Source: Verrucomicrobiales bacterium (GTDB lineage Bacteria > Verrucomicrobiota > Verrucomicrobiia > Verrucomicrobiales > DEV007). Taken from it: 35,076 nucleotides of DNA. The position numbers and the translations under genes are program-made. Numbering within the stretch: the first letter of the stretch is position 1; the number at the start of each line of letters is the position of its first letter. The notes beneath the pieces are model-generated. The model saw only the letters and a list, made by a program, of their open reading frames with translations, did not search any database and was not told the origin of the DNA. The stretch lies in NCBI GenBank assembly GCA_018058245.1, contig JAGPCC010000013.1, forward strand, positions 1 to 35,076, in the 5' to 3' direction. Positions 16,096 through 22,887 of this stretch are shown here, in pieces.

Positions 16096-17580
16096 ATGAC
16101 CCAACCCTCTTTACTCCCAGGCTTCGCTCTTCTTGCCTCGATCACCTCGCTCTGGCTTGTCAGTGCGGAGGAACCGAAGGAGTCCGACTATTACAAAATC
16201 ACCCCGATCACCGCACCGAGTGGCGAGGTGATCGAGGGAGGTGGAATCGAGTTGCTACCGGATGGAAAGGTCGCCATTTGCACCCGGCGAGGGCAGGTAT
16301 GGATGGTGGAAAACGCTTTTTCCTACCCGGACAAAGCGGTGAAGTGGACTCTCTTCGCCGAATATCTCCACGAACCTCTCGGGCTCGCTTGGAAAGATGG
16401 ATGGCTCTACGTCGTGCAGCGTCCCGAAGTGACCCGGCTCAAGGACGAGGATGGTGATGGACGGGCGGATGTCTTCGAGACGGTAAGTGACGGCTGGGGA
16501 GTGAACGGAAACTATCACGAATACACCTTCGGATCTCAGTTCGACAAGGATGGGAACATCTGGTGCGCCCTCTGCCTGACCGGCTCGTTTACGGCGGAAT
16601 CGCTCTACCGGGGCTGGATTCTCCGCGTTTCCGAAGAGGGCAAACTGCTCCCAACGGCGAGTGGAGTCCGTTCTCCGGGCGGAGTGGGATTCAACGCCGA
16701 AGGTGATGTTTTCTACACCGAAAACCAAGGGGCTTGGAATGGCTCTAGCTCTCTCAAATGGATCAAGCCGGGATCGTTTCAGGGAAACCCGAACGGGAAT
16801 GTCTACTATCCGTTTTCGGAAGGGGCTGTCGGCAAACGCCCCGTCGATCCGCCGTATACGGAGGAAGGCAGCCGTATGGTGACCGAGCGAGCCAATATCC
16901 CCGAACTAGTTCCACCGGCAGTCATTTTCCCTCACCAAAAAGTCGGGAATTCACCAACCGGGATTGTCCCCGATCTCAGCGGAGGGAAATTTGGCCCCTT
17001 TGCAGGGCAGGTCTTTGTGGGGGAACAGACTCACTCGAAAATTCACCGCGTCTTCTTGGAAAAAGTAAACGGCATCTACCAGGGTGCGATGTTCCCCTTT
17101 CTCGAAGGATTCCAGTCCGGTAATATTGCACTACGGATTTCCGACGACGGGGCCCTGTTCACCTCTGGATCAGATCGTGGGTGGGGCGCACGAGGAGGGA
17201 TGCCCTACAACTTCGAAAGGATCAATTGGACGGGGAAGTTGCCTTTTGAAATCAAGGAAATGCACGCCCTGAAGGACGGTTTCGAACTCACGTTCACCAA
17301 ACCCGTGGCCCCTGCCACGGCGATCAATGCGTCCTTCCGTATGGAAGCCTACACTTACCTCTACCAAAAAGCTTACGGGAGCCCTGAAGTCGATCAGGTT
17401 ACACCAAAGGTCACCGTAGGTGCGGTCGCCGAGGATGGCTTGAGCGTAAAACTGATCGTGGAACCTCTCACGCGGGGGCACGTCCACGAACTTCACGCCG
17501 ATGGCCTGAAGGCAAACGACAGTGGCGAGGCCTTGCTCCACTCAGCCGCCTACTACACGCTCAACGAGATTCCTGAGTAG
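16096..17580 (+). CDS. Secreted beta-propeller dehydrogenase-like protein (PVC type)
   Basis: The 494-residue protein carries a signal peptide (SLLPGFALLASITSLWLVSA) and a beta-propeller of the sugar/sorbosone dehydrogenase-like group. Repeated blade motifs are visible: IELLPDGKVAICTRRGQVWM, PLGLAWKDGWLYVVQRPEVT, PGGVGFNAEGDVFYTENQGA and SDDGALFTSGSDRGWG. Most of this family use PQQ or related quinone cofactors to oxidise sugars or alcohols; the cofactor residues cannot be confirmed by eye. A C-terminal beta domain (about 385-494, KEMHALKDGFELTFTKPVAP) resembles Ig-like or carbohydrate-interaction modules. It forms a probable operon with the upstream cytochrome c/PA14 gene, which would be its electron acceptor (inference). 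Confidence 0.75.
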   Translation: MTQPSLLPGFALLASITSLWLVSAEEPKESDYYKITPITAPSGEVIEGGGIELLPDGKVAICTRRGQVWMVENAFSYPDKAVKWTLFAEYLHEPLGLAWKDGWLYVVQRPEVTRLKDEDGDGRADVFETVSDGWGVNGNYHEYTFGSQFDKDGNIWCALCLTGSFTAESLYRGWILRVSEEGKLLPTASGVRSPGGVGFNAEGDVFYTENQGAWNGSSSLKWIKPGSFQGNPNGNVYYPFSEGAVGKRPVDPPYTEEGSRMVTERANIPELVPPAVIFPHQKVGNSPTGIVPDLSGGKFGPFAGQVFVGEQTHSKIHRVFLEKVNGIYQGAMFPFLEGFQSGNIALRISDDGALFTSGSDRGWGARGGMPYNFERINWTGKLPFEIKEMHALKDGFELTFTKPVAPATAINASFRMEAYTYLYQKAYGSPEVDQVTPKVTVGAVAEDGLSVKLIVEPLTRGHVHELHADGLKANDSGEALLHSAAYYTLNEIPE

Positions 17581-17641
17581 ATCCGGTCTCCTTTTCTCGC
17601 CAAGATTCGTCGTCACTCCGGGAGAGCTTAAGAATTCAGCT

Positions 17642-17650
17642 TGATATAAT
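17642..17650 (+). promoter_or_regulatory. Extended -10 promoter for the flippase gene
   Basis: TGATATAAT at 17642-17650 is a perfect extended -10 element (TGn plus TATAAT). No good -35 box is seen, as is allowed for extended -10 promoters. Transcription would start near 17657, which leaves a short leader and favours the ATG at 17688 over the one at 17661. Confidence 0.45.
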
Positions 17651-17687
17651 ATCCATAACGATGATATTTTATAGAACTGAAACTTCT

Positions 17688-19163
17688 ATGTCGTCTGTCT
17701 CCCTCACTCCGCCGGATAGTTCGGCTCAACGTGACCGCTCCTTGCGGCTCGCGGTGATGACGTCGTTGATCTCGAAGGTGGGAACCATCGTCTTGCGCCT
17801 CGTTTCGATCCCAATTGCGGTCCATCTTCTCGGGATGGAGCTCTTCGGAGTCTATGCGGCGATCACGATGGCGGTGGGGCTGATTGATATGCTGCACATC
17901 GGGATTGGTCCCGCGCTGACAAAGGCCCTTTCCATTGCGATCGCACGAAATGACAGGGAAACAGAAAAAACTGTATTCGGGACCAGCATCCTCCTTAGCA
18001 TCGGTCTGACTTTCTTTGCCGCAGTGGCCGCGATCACTCTACTTCTGAAGGTCCCCATCCCAACTCTGTTCGGAGCGGAGTTCGCTTCGGTGAGTGATAC
18101 GATGTTCAATGCAGCCTTGCTCGGACTCCTCATCATTCAGATCGAAATGATCTGCATCCCCTTCGAAATGGGCCGAGACGGATACCAAGAAACTCGCTAC
18201 ACGAATGCTTGGGGGGCTGCAGGAAATATCGTCGGTGCCCTCACCCTGCTCATCGGCATCTGGTTTTTCCCGACGATTGAGTTCCTCCTCATTGCGGTAA
18301 ACGGCTCCATTGCTCTCGCAAAAGTCTGCAATACCTGCCATCTCCTCCTCCAGCGACCGTATTTATTCCCCCGCCTTTCGCTCTTTCGGAAGGCTCTCGT
18401 TCCCTCGCTCGCCAAAGATGGAATCCGATTTTCGATCACCTACATTCTCGCTGCTGCCGTCGAGTACAATTTGATGGCATTTCTGATCGGCCGTCATGTC
18501 GGTCCAGAAGCGGTCGGCGTCTACAACGTCATGATCACGGTCCACTTTTCACTCTCGGGACTCGTGGGAATGTTCACCAAACCGTACTGGCCCGCTCTCA
18601 TGGATGCATTCGAACGCAAGGATACTCTGTGGATCATCCGCACCTCGAACCGGCTCCGACTGGGAGGACTTGGTTTTGCCCTGTGCTCCGGAATCGGACT
18701 GATCACACTAGGGCCGATTGTGCTCCCGATGTGGGCGGGGTCTGAATTTTACACCGCTGTCACTGAATCATTCCAAATGGATCGATTCGCACTGCTGGCA
18801 TTCGCCGGGTATTTTCTCGTTCACGTGTGGCGACATATCAATCAGACACTCGCTCTCGGAATCGGCTGGATCTCCCCAGTGGCTCGCGTCGTGGTCTGCG
18901 AAGCGATTTTCCTGATCTCTGTGACTTCCTATGCCCTGTTTCAGAGCGGAAAAATCTCAACGATGTACTTTGTGATGACGGGATCGATTGTGCTGTTTTC
19001 GGGTTGGCTTTTCCCCTACTTTTTTGCCCGCGGTCGAGGTGATGGACAGAAATTGAACGAAGAAGTCGTGAACAAATCTCGAGCAACCGTCTTACCTCCG
19101 CCAAGTCCGCTGGAATTCACAAATACGGAAGAAATTCCGCAGGTAGTGGAGCTTCACAGGTGA
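17688..19163 (+). CDS. Oligosaccharide flippase (Wzx/MviN-like) membrane protein
   Basis: The product is about 491 residues with 12-14 predicted membrane helices, in the polysaccharide-transport (MOP) family, close to Wzx flippases. Recognisable starts of the family pattern are LAVMTSLISKVGTIVLRLVS and VHLLGMELFGVYAAITMAVG. Such proteins move lipid-linked sugars across the inner membrane in O-antigen, capsule or exopolysaccharide synthesis. An ATG at 17661 gives 500 residues, but the 17688 start fits the extended -10 promoter. The last 47 bases overlap the 3' end of the convergent rluA-type gene. The C-terminal cytoplasmic tail (about 40 residues) is hydrophilic and poorly conserved in appearance. 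Confidence 0.83.
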   Translation: MSSVSLTPPDSSAQRDRSLRLAVMTSLISKVGTIVLRLVSIPIAVHLLGMELFGVYAAITMAVGLIDMLHIGIGPALTKALSIAIARNDRETEKTVFGTSILLSIGLTFFAAVAAITLLLKVPIPTLFGAEFASVSDTMFNAALLGLLIIQIEMICIPFEMGRDGYQETRYTNAWGAAGNIVGALTLLIGIWFFPTIEFLLIAVNGSIALAKVCNTCHLLLQRPYLFPRLSLFRKALVPSLAKDGIRFSITYILAAAVEYNLMAFLIGRHVGPEAVGVYNVMITVHFSLSGLVGMFTKPYWPALMDAFERKDTLWIIRTSNRLRLGGLGFALCSGIGLITLGPIVLPMWAGSEFYTAVTESFQMDRFALLAFAGYFLVHVWRHINQTLALGIGWISPVARVVVCEAIFLISVTSYALFQSGKISTMYFVMTGSIVLFSGWLFPYFFARGRGDGQKLNEEVVNKSRATVLPPPSPLEFTNTEEIPQVVELHR

Positions 19164-20064
19164 TCTCGGTCCCGGAAAGAGGATGCCGAAAGGTTAAGGA
19201 TCGGGCGTGAAGCATGAGCCGAGGCACTTTTGTCTTCTGTTTGGAAATCTGACTGTAGATCGGATCTCCAAGAATCGGGCAGCGAAGGGACTCCTTCAGA
19301 TGCACCCGTATCTGATGGGTTCGTCCCGTGTGGATGACACAACGCAGCGAAGCCCATTTGTTGGCCTCATTGCTCCGGATGATGGTAAAGTCCGTCACCG
19401 CTTCTTTCCCGGCAGGCGCTGTCACCACTGCCATCTTCTTTCGATTCACCGGATGCCGACCAATCCGATTGGTGATCGTTCCAGAAGCTGCAGCGGGAAT
19501 TCCATCGGTCACGGCGACGTATTCCTTCCCAGTCTCGCGCTCCGAAAATTGGCCGACCAGCGAGTGATAGGCTGCATCGCTCTTGGCAGCGACGAGACAA
19601 CCCGAGGTGTCTTTGTCGAGACGATGGACAATTCCCGGTCTGTCCTCCCCGGCCAGACCACTGAGTTTTCCTGCACAATGATGAAGCAGCGCGTTGACGA
19701 GGGTACCATCGAGATTTCCGGAAGCGGGGTGGACAACGAGGCCAGACGGCTTGTCCACGACGATGATTTCGTCGTCCTCATAGAGAATCGAGAGATCGAT
19801 CACCTCACCGCGCGGCGCGGTCTTTACTGTATTCGGCCGAGAGACCACTATGAGATCGCCCGCCGCGACGGCGGAACGGGGTTTCACGATCCTTCGATTG
19901 AGAGTGACCCGTCCCTCCTTGATCAGTATCTGCAAATGAGCCCGAGAAATTTCCTCCCCGATACCGGCCATCGCGGAGGGTAGGTATCGATCCAAGCGCT
20001 CTCCAGCAGCTTCTATAGACACTTGAAAATGCCAAACAGAGTCGGCCTCAGCGCTTTCCTCCAT
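19117..20064 (-). CDS. RluA-family rRNA pseudouridine synthase
   Basis: The 315-residue protein has an N-terminal S4 RNA-binding domain (AGERLDRYLPSAMAGIGEEI, LIKEGRVTLN) and a catalytic domain with GIVHRLDKDTSG, where Asp150 is the catalytic aspartate. IHTGRTHQIRVHL and the C-terminal LHARSLTFRHP complete the RluA-type core. The domain order matches RluD, which modifies 23S rRNA helix 69, but RluC or related targets are possible; no symbol is given. It is six bases downstream of the SGNH hydrolase gene on the same strand, so they are likely co-transcribed. Its 3' end overlaps the convergent flippase by 47 bases. Confidence 0.9.
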   Translation of the reverse strand: MEESAEADSVWHFQVSIEAAGERLDRYLPSAMAGIGEEISRAHLQILIKEGRVTLNRRIVKPRSAVAAGDLIVVSRPNTVKTAPRGEVIDLSILYEDDEIIVVDKPSGLVVHPASGNLDGTLVNALLHHCAGKLSGLAGEDRPGIVHRLDKDTSGCLVAAKSDAAYHSLVGQFSERETGKEYVAVTDGIPAAASGTITNRIGRHPVNRKKMAVVTAPAGKEAVTDFTIIRSNEANKWASLRCVIHTGRTHQIRVHLKESLRCPILGDPIYSQISKQKTKVPRLMLHARSLTFRHPLSGTEITCEAPLPAEFLPYL

Positions 20065-20070
20065 GCCGAT

Positions 20071-21231
20071 TTAGTCCAGTTTTGGCGTGTAGAGGGGCAT
20101 TTCGAAATTCGGGCGTAGGTCGTCAAATATTTGCCAAGTCGATAGATTCTTGTAGCGGGAGAGCGGCACCAGAACGAGCGAGGTTTCAGACCCTACTTTG
20201 GTTTTCGCCGCACCGGTCAACTTTCGGGAGAAAATAATCCCCTGAGCGATTCGGATGCGGTCAAAGGGGTAGTTGCCTCGACTATCTTCCAACACTTGAT
20301 ACTCATAGACACCCAACGCATTCGCATAATCGAGTTCGGACAGGTTGCCCAATTCCGACTTTTCGATCAAACGCACCCGTAGCTCGATCTCTTCGGGCAT
20401 TTGTTCCGGGCGGTCTCCGGCGATCGCTATCGTGGGATTCGTGGGAGTCCCCTTTTTTTCGGCCTGGAGGGGAACGGCTCGCACGATCTTCAGTGTCGGA
20501 ACGGCGGGTGCCACTTCCATGAAATGATTGAAATCCTCTGAAACTTTGTTCGCCCATCCCGCCGCCTCCTCTGGACCGTAGTGGATCCCGTCTGTTGCGG
20601 GATAGGGATCTGTGAACTTGGTACACTTCTGACTTTCAAAAACCACTCCCTTATACTTCTCCACCGACGATTTCATGAGATCGGCAAGGAGCTTCTGAAG
20701 TTCTATCGAATACCGCTCTTCATGAGAATTCGGAGGCAGCACCCAGTAGGAAGCGGCTCCGCCGTCGTTGATCGATTGACACATCTGGTCGATGAGAGAG
20801 CGGACCTCTTCAACATTTTCCCGGCTCGTGCGGCGTTTCGAACGCAGGGTGGCATACAAATTCACACCTGTTTGGACCACCACGACATCTGGCTTCGACT
20901 CTGCAATGAGGTCTTCCAACTTCGGAACTGCCCGGATGTAACCGATGCGCCGCTCACTGGAACTCGATTTTTCCCAAAACCCGATCGTACAGGGAAGTGC
21001 CTGGTAACTTTTCAACCAATAATAAGGACTCGCCCCCCCGGCGACCACGGTATGCACATCGAATCCAGAAGATCGCAACGATGAATCAAAGGTAGTGCCA
21101 AAGGAACCAATGCTCATGGAATCCCCAAGAAAGAGGATCCTCGGTTTCCCGGATGCCCCCAAAACCGAGGAGGGGAAAATAACCGCACAGGCAAAGATTC
21201 CGAAACAAAGCTCAAAAATACGAGATCTCAT
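20071..21231 (-). CDS. Secreted SGNH-type hydrolase
   Basis: The 386-residue product has a signal peptide (about residues 1-26) followed by an SGNH/GDSL hydrolase domain. The four blocks are visible: Ser38 in LFLGDSMSIGSFG, Gly65 in VVAGGASPYYW, Asn124 in VVVQTGVNLYA, and Asp214 with His217 in ATDGIHYGPEEA. SGNH enzymes cleave ester bonds, often acetyl groups on sugars or peptidoglycan. A C-terminal domain of about 150 residues with no recognised fold follows. An 8-6-8 palindrome lies 7 bases upstream of the ATG. The AGGA in front of the start codon gives a moderate ribosome-binding site. It forms a pair with the pseudouridine synthase downstream. Confidence 0.85.
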   Translation of the reverse strand: MRSRIFELCFGIFACAVIFPSSVLGASGKPRILFLGDSMSIGSFGTTFDSSLRSSGFDVHTVVAGGASPYYWLKSYQALPCTIGFWEKSSSSERRIGYIRAVPKLEDLIAESKPDVVVVQTGVNLYATLRSKRRTSRENVEEVRSLIDQMCQSINDGGAASYWVLPPNSHEERYSIELQKLLADLMKSSVEKYKGVVFESQKCTKFTDPYPATDGIHYGPEEAAGWANKVSEDFNHFMEVAPAVPTLKIVRAVPLQAEKKGTPTNPTIAIAGDRPEQMPEEIELRVRLIEKSELGNLSELDYANALGVYEYQVLEDSRGNYPFDRIRIAQGIIFSRKLTGAAKTKVGSETSLVLVPLSRYKNLSTWQIFDDLRPNFEMPLYTPKLD

Positions 21232-21237
21232 TTCCTA

Positions 21238-21259
21238 CCGTGTAGCAAATTCTACACGG
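21238..21259. promoter_or_regulatory. Perfect 8-6-8 palindrome upstream of the SGNH gene
   Basis: Arms CCGTGTAG (21238-21245) and CTACACGG (21252-21259) flank the six-base spacer CAAATT. It lies in the leader of the SGNH gene, 7 bases before the ATG. No T-run follows in either direction, so an operator or an mRNA hairpin fits better than a terminator. A second element with the same 8-6-8 form and an AATT-containing spacer occurs at 28334-28355. Confidence 0.4.
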
Positions 21260-21342
21260 GAACACAAGACTTAAAATCCGCAATATTTATAATTTTCGCA
21301 ATTTTGATTCACTTTTGGACGAATCTCACGCATTTTACAAAC

Positions 21343-22053
21343 TCATAGATCGAGACCGACCGCACAGAGCTTTTGGAAATCTTCCCATTCCAGCCGCAAG
21401 GAGCTATCCGCCTCTCGAATTTTCTGCATCGTGATCGCAGCCACTTGCTCGCGTGCCAAGGTCAACGCTCGACTGACGCGAGTCTGATCACATTGCCACA
21501 TTTTTGCAATATTCGCTTGGCTGATGCCATGGAGATAGGACAGCTTCATCATCAACAGGGTATCCGGTCCGAGGGAGTCGAACGCTTCCCGGATAGCCCG
21601 CCCCATCAGCTCTGCAAGATCGCTATCGAGAATGTTTTCATCGACATTTTCCCCGGCGATCCGATCGAATTGATCTCCCCCCTTCGCATCGTCGTCGTCA
21701 TAGGTCGGGAGTTCACCACGAAATCTGTCGCGCCGCTTCAGATCCAACCACCGATTCCAGGTGATGCGGATCATCCAGGTCGAAAGGGAAGATCTGCCTT
21801 CAAATTTCTCGATGAGTGGTCGTGTCTGTCCATTTTTTCCCGCCCCGAAGCACTCGGCAATCACGTCTGCGACAAGGTCTTCTGCCTGGAGGCGGTCAAC
21901 CCCCCGTGACATCAGGACTCGCTCCAGCATCGGCCGGTAATTCTCCTGAAACTCCCGCACCGCAGCAATGTCTCCGCTCGCCGCACGATCCACGAGATCG
22001 AGATCCTCTGCGTATCGCAACGGTTTTACTTCAGAAATGGGCCCGCTCATCAT
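21343..22053 (-). CDS. ECF-type RNA polymerase sigma factor
   Basis: The 236-residue protein has the sigma-2 region (LVDRAASGDIAAVREFQENY, LQAEDLVADVIAECF, LSTWMIRITWNRWLDLKRR) and the sigma-4 helix-turn-helix (SYLHGISQANIAKMWQCDQTRV). A hydrophilic linker lies between them. Such factors direct RNA polymerase to a small regulon. No anti-sigma gene is adjacent: the next minus-strand gene downstream is the SGNH hydrolase and the upstream one is an ABC ATPase. Two ATG codons sit together at the start. Its control mechanism is not visible. A second ECF factor is encoded at 28948. Confidence 0.87.
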   Translation of the reverse strand: MMSGPISEVKPLRYAEDLDLVDRAASGDIAAVREFQENYRPMLERVLMSRGVDRLQAEDLVADVIAECFGAGKNGQTRPLIEKFEGRSSLSTWMIRITWNRWLDLKRRDRFRGELPTYDDDDAKGGDQFDRIAGENVDENILDSDLAELMGRAIREAFDSLGPDTLLMMKLSYLHGISQANIAKMWQCDQTRVSRALTLAREQVAAITMQKIREADSSLRLEWEDFQKLCAVGLDL

Positions 22054-22137
22054 TCCCGCGACTATAACAGTGACTCCGCGAATTGATCAACCTTTACTGC
22101 GACAAAGTGCTGGAACAAAAACCGGGAAAAAATCCCC

Positions 22138-22827
22138 TCACCGCTCCAGTCGGACATCTTCGACGATCACTCCATCCTGCAAATGGATCCGTCGATCCAC
22201 TCGATCGAGCAAACGATCATCATGAGTGGAAAATAGAAACGCCGCCCCACGTTCGTGATTGATCTGGCGCATCAGGTCAATGATGAGATTCGCATTGCGG
22301 GTGTCCAAATTGGCAGTCGGTTCATCTGCGATGACGAGAGCAGGATCTGTCACCAGTGCCCGTGCGATCGCAACACGCTGCTGCTGTCCACCGCTTAACT
22401 TCTGCGGCCGATGGTGCATACGGTCGCTGAGTTCGACTTCTGCGAGAAGACGTGTCGCCTTTTCCATCGATTCTTTTTTCCCCAATCCGTGGATCTGGAG
22501 GGGGAGCATCACATTTTCCAGCGCACTCAGCACCGGGATGAGATTAAAATTCTGGAACACAAAACCAATCGAATCGTTTCTCAATTCACTCCGGCGCCCG
22601 TCCGAGAGTTCGGCGGCCTCTTTCCCCGCCACGATCACTTCGCCTGTAGTCGGCACGTCCAAAAGACCGATCAGATTGCACAAGGTGGACTTCCCGGATC
22701 CAGATGGCCCCCACACTGCGATAAACTCTTTTTCTCGAATTTCGAGACTCACATGGGAAAGGGCATCCACTCGCGTGTCTCCAAAATGGTAGGTTTTCGT
22801 CAGGTTTCTCGCCTCAGCAACTTTCAT
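22138..22827 (-). CDS. ABC transporter ATP-binding protein (LolD/MacB type)
   Basis: The 229-residue protein has a full ABC ATPase set: Walker A GPSGSGKST (40-48), Q-loop FVFQNFNLIPVLSALEN, signature KLSGGQQQRVAIARAL, Walker B ALVIADEPTANLD, and the H-loop in FSTHD. The FNLIPVLSALENVMLPL segment and the size match LolD/MacB/FtsE-type ATPases, which work with FtsX-like permeases in lipoprotein release or export. No permease gene is in the window, so its partner is encoded elsewhere or upstream of the divergent promoter region. A 7-bp inverted repeat lies two bases before its ATG. Confidence 0.92.
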   Translation of the reverse strand: MKVAEARNLTKTYHFGDTRVDALSHVSLEIREKEFIAVWGPSGSGKSTLCNLIGLLDVPTTGEVIVAGKEAAELSDGRRSELRNDSIGFVFQNFNLIPVLSALENVMLPLQIHGLGKKESMEKATRLLAEVELSDRMHHRPQKLSGGQQQRVAIARALVTDPALVIADEPTANLDTRNANLIIDLMRQINHERGAAFLFSTHDDRLLDRVDRRIHLQDGVIVEDVRLER

Positions 22828-22829
22828 GG

Positions 22830-22850
22830 AAGTATTTCGTGATAATACTT
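22830..22850. promoter_or_regulatory. Inverted repeat in the ABC/glycosyltransferase divergent gap
   Basis: Perfect 7-bp arms AAGTATT (22830-22836) and AATACTT (22844-22850) with a seven-base spacer lie in the 60-base gap between two divergently transcribed genes. It sits immediately before the ABC gene start. A shared operator is possible; the A+T-rich composition makes a chance match less unlikely. Confidence 0.3.
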
Positions 22851-22887
22851 GCAGTCTATTCGCCTAAGCTCATTTTGCACAGGTTAA

